NCBI RefSeq assembly: GCF_004803635.1
Contig: NZ_SSWX01000026.1
Location: forward strand, 259-56,074
Origin: Lampropedia aestuarii
GTDB lineage: Bacteria > Pseudomonadota > Gammaproteobacteria > Burkholderiales > Burkholderiaceae_C
DNA: 55,816 nucleotides
Reading direction: 5' to 3'
Under the pieces are notes generated by a model. The model ran no database searches. It was not told where the DNA came from and saw only the letters and a list, made by a program, of their open reading frames with translations. Positions 55,567 through 55,816 of this stretch are shown here, piece by piece. The number at the start of each line of letters is the position of its first letter. The first letter of the stretch is position 1. The position numbers and the translations under genes were made by a program.

Positions 55567-55803
55567 CTAACCTCCACACATTTTAATTGCATCAATAGAG
55601 AGATACCACCTCATATACTCCGGAGAACTTTTTGCGATTCCATAGAGTTTCGGCAAAATCCTTCCTGCATTAATATATTTCATCAAGCTTCTTGGACTCA
55701 AATGAATTTCATCATACTCAAAACTCGCGGAAATAGTAGGACTAACCGCGGATATCTCAAATGAAACTTTACTTTCAGAATCACAACTGAATCGACCAGG
55801 GTT
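55567..55803 (-). pseudogene. C-terminal part of an unknown protein, possibly broken
   Basis: An open frame of 78 codons with coding-like composition (FEISAVSPTISASFEYDEIH, then RSLMKYINAGRILPKLYGIA, ending SIDAIKMCGG). The only ATG before its middle leaves 38 residues; upstream an in-frame TAA stands at 55804, a few bases from the window edge. Either translation begins at a TTG inside it, or the gene continues beyond the edge and has been broken. I do not recognise the family. Confidence 0.4.
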
Positions 55804-55816
55804 TTATAGATAGTTC

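Noticed and set aside
55531-55764. Plus-strand 77-residue frame in the AT-rich patch
   Set aside because: The minus strand over the same bases has the more coding-like composition and abutting frames.

Overview
The window reads as chromosomal DNA of a betaproteobacterium of the order Burkholderiales, most probably Comamonadaceae. The evidence is the gene order ahcY - small holin-like membrane protein - metF behind an S-adenosylhomocysteine riboswitch, the dusB-fis pair, the smpB / ratA-rnfH divergon, the aat-bpt pair and the general protein character. The organism call is an inference from family resemblance; no rRNA or tRNA gene was seen.

Layout. (1) 0.25-3.3 kb, plus strand: dapE, prmB and an exported GlcG/HbpS-type protein. 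(2) 3.35-7.5 kb, minus strand: tctB-tctA-tctD-tctE, a tricarboxylate carrier with its own two-component system but no TctC binding protein. (3) 7.9-13.6 kb, plus: SAH riboswitch, ahcY, a holin-like membrane protein, metF, an RlpA lipoprotein, dusB and fis. (4) 13.9-19.8 kb, plus: a DctPQM TRAP transporter, the two N-degron aminoacyl transferases aat and bpt, and an IclR regulator. (5) 20-30 kb, mixed: a lipoprotein, flavin reductase, trpS with an extra C-terminal domain, an M50 peptidase, a YciO-type protein, dcd, rnfH, ratA, smpB, hpaI and pckG. (6) 30.3-38.3 kb: yqiA, an AcrA-AcrB-OprM efflux operon and divergent acrR, with an operator closely resembling the E. coli AcrR site. (7) 38.4-49 kb, minus: two tandem lactate clusters, lctP-lldR-lldD and lctP-lldR-lldD-dld. 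(8) 49-55.2 kb, minus: a phosphonate-type ABC transporter (phnD, phnD, phnC, phnE, phnE) between two decayed IS5-family remnants. (9) 55.2-55.8 kb: an AT-rich patch with three very short overlapping or abutting frames of unknown function.

The metabolic theme is uptake and oxidation of organic acids: tricarboxylates, a TRAP substrate, L- and D-lactate, and hydroxy-oxo acids through HpaI, with PEP carboxykinase providing the gluconeogenic exit. The two lactate promoters each carry two TGGTNNNACCA sites of the FadR/LldR class, 127 and 115 bp apart, close to whole helical turns, which suggests repression by looping. One of these sites lies inside the intrinsic terminator hairpin of the preceding lactate operon.

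The main non-genic feature is a family of short dispersed repeats ending in TAAGAGCCTGTTCA-like inverted repeats. I find six copies or fragments. Two supply the stop codon of the preceding gene, two bracket one lactate permease, and one sits inside the TRAP operon.

All calls were made by eye. Start codons are choices from homology, reading frame and ribosome-binding sites unless stated otherwise.
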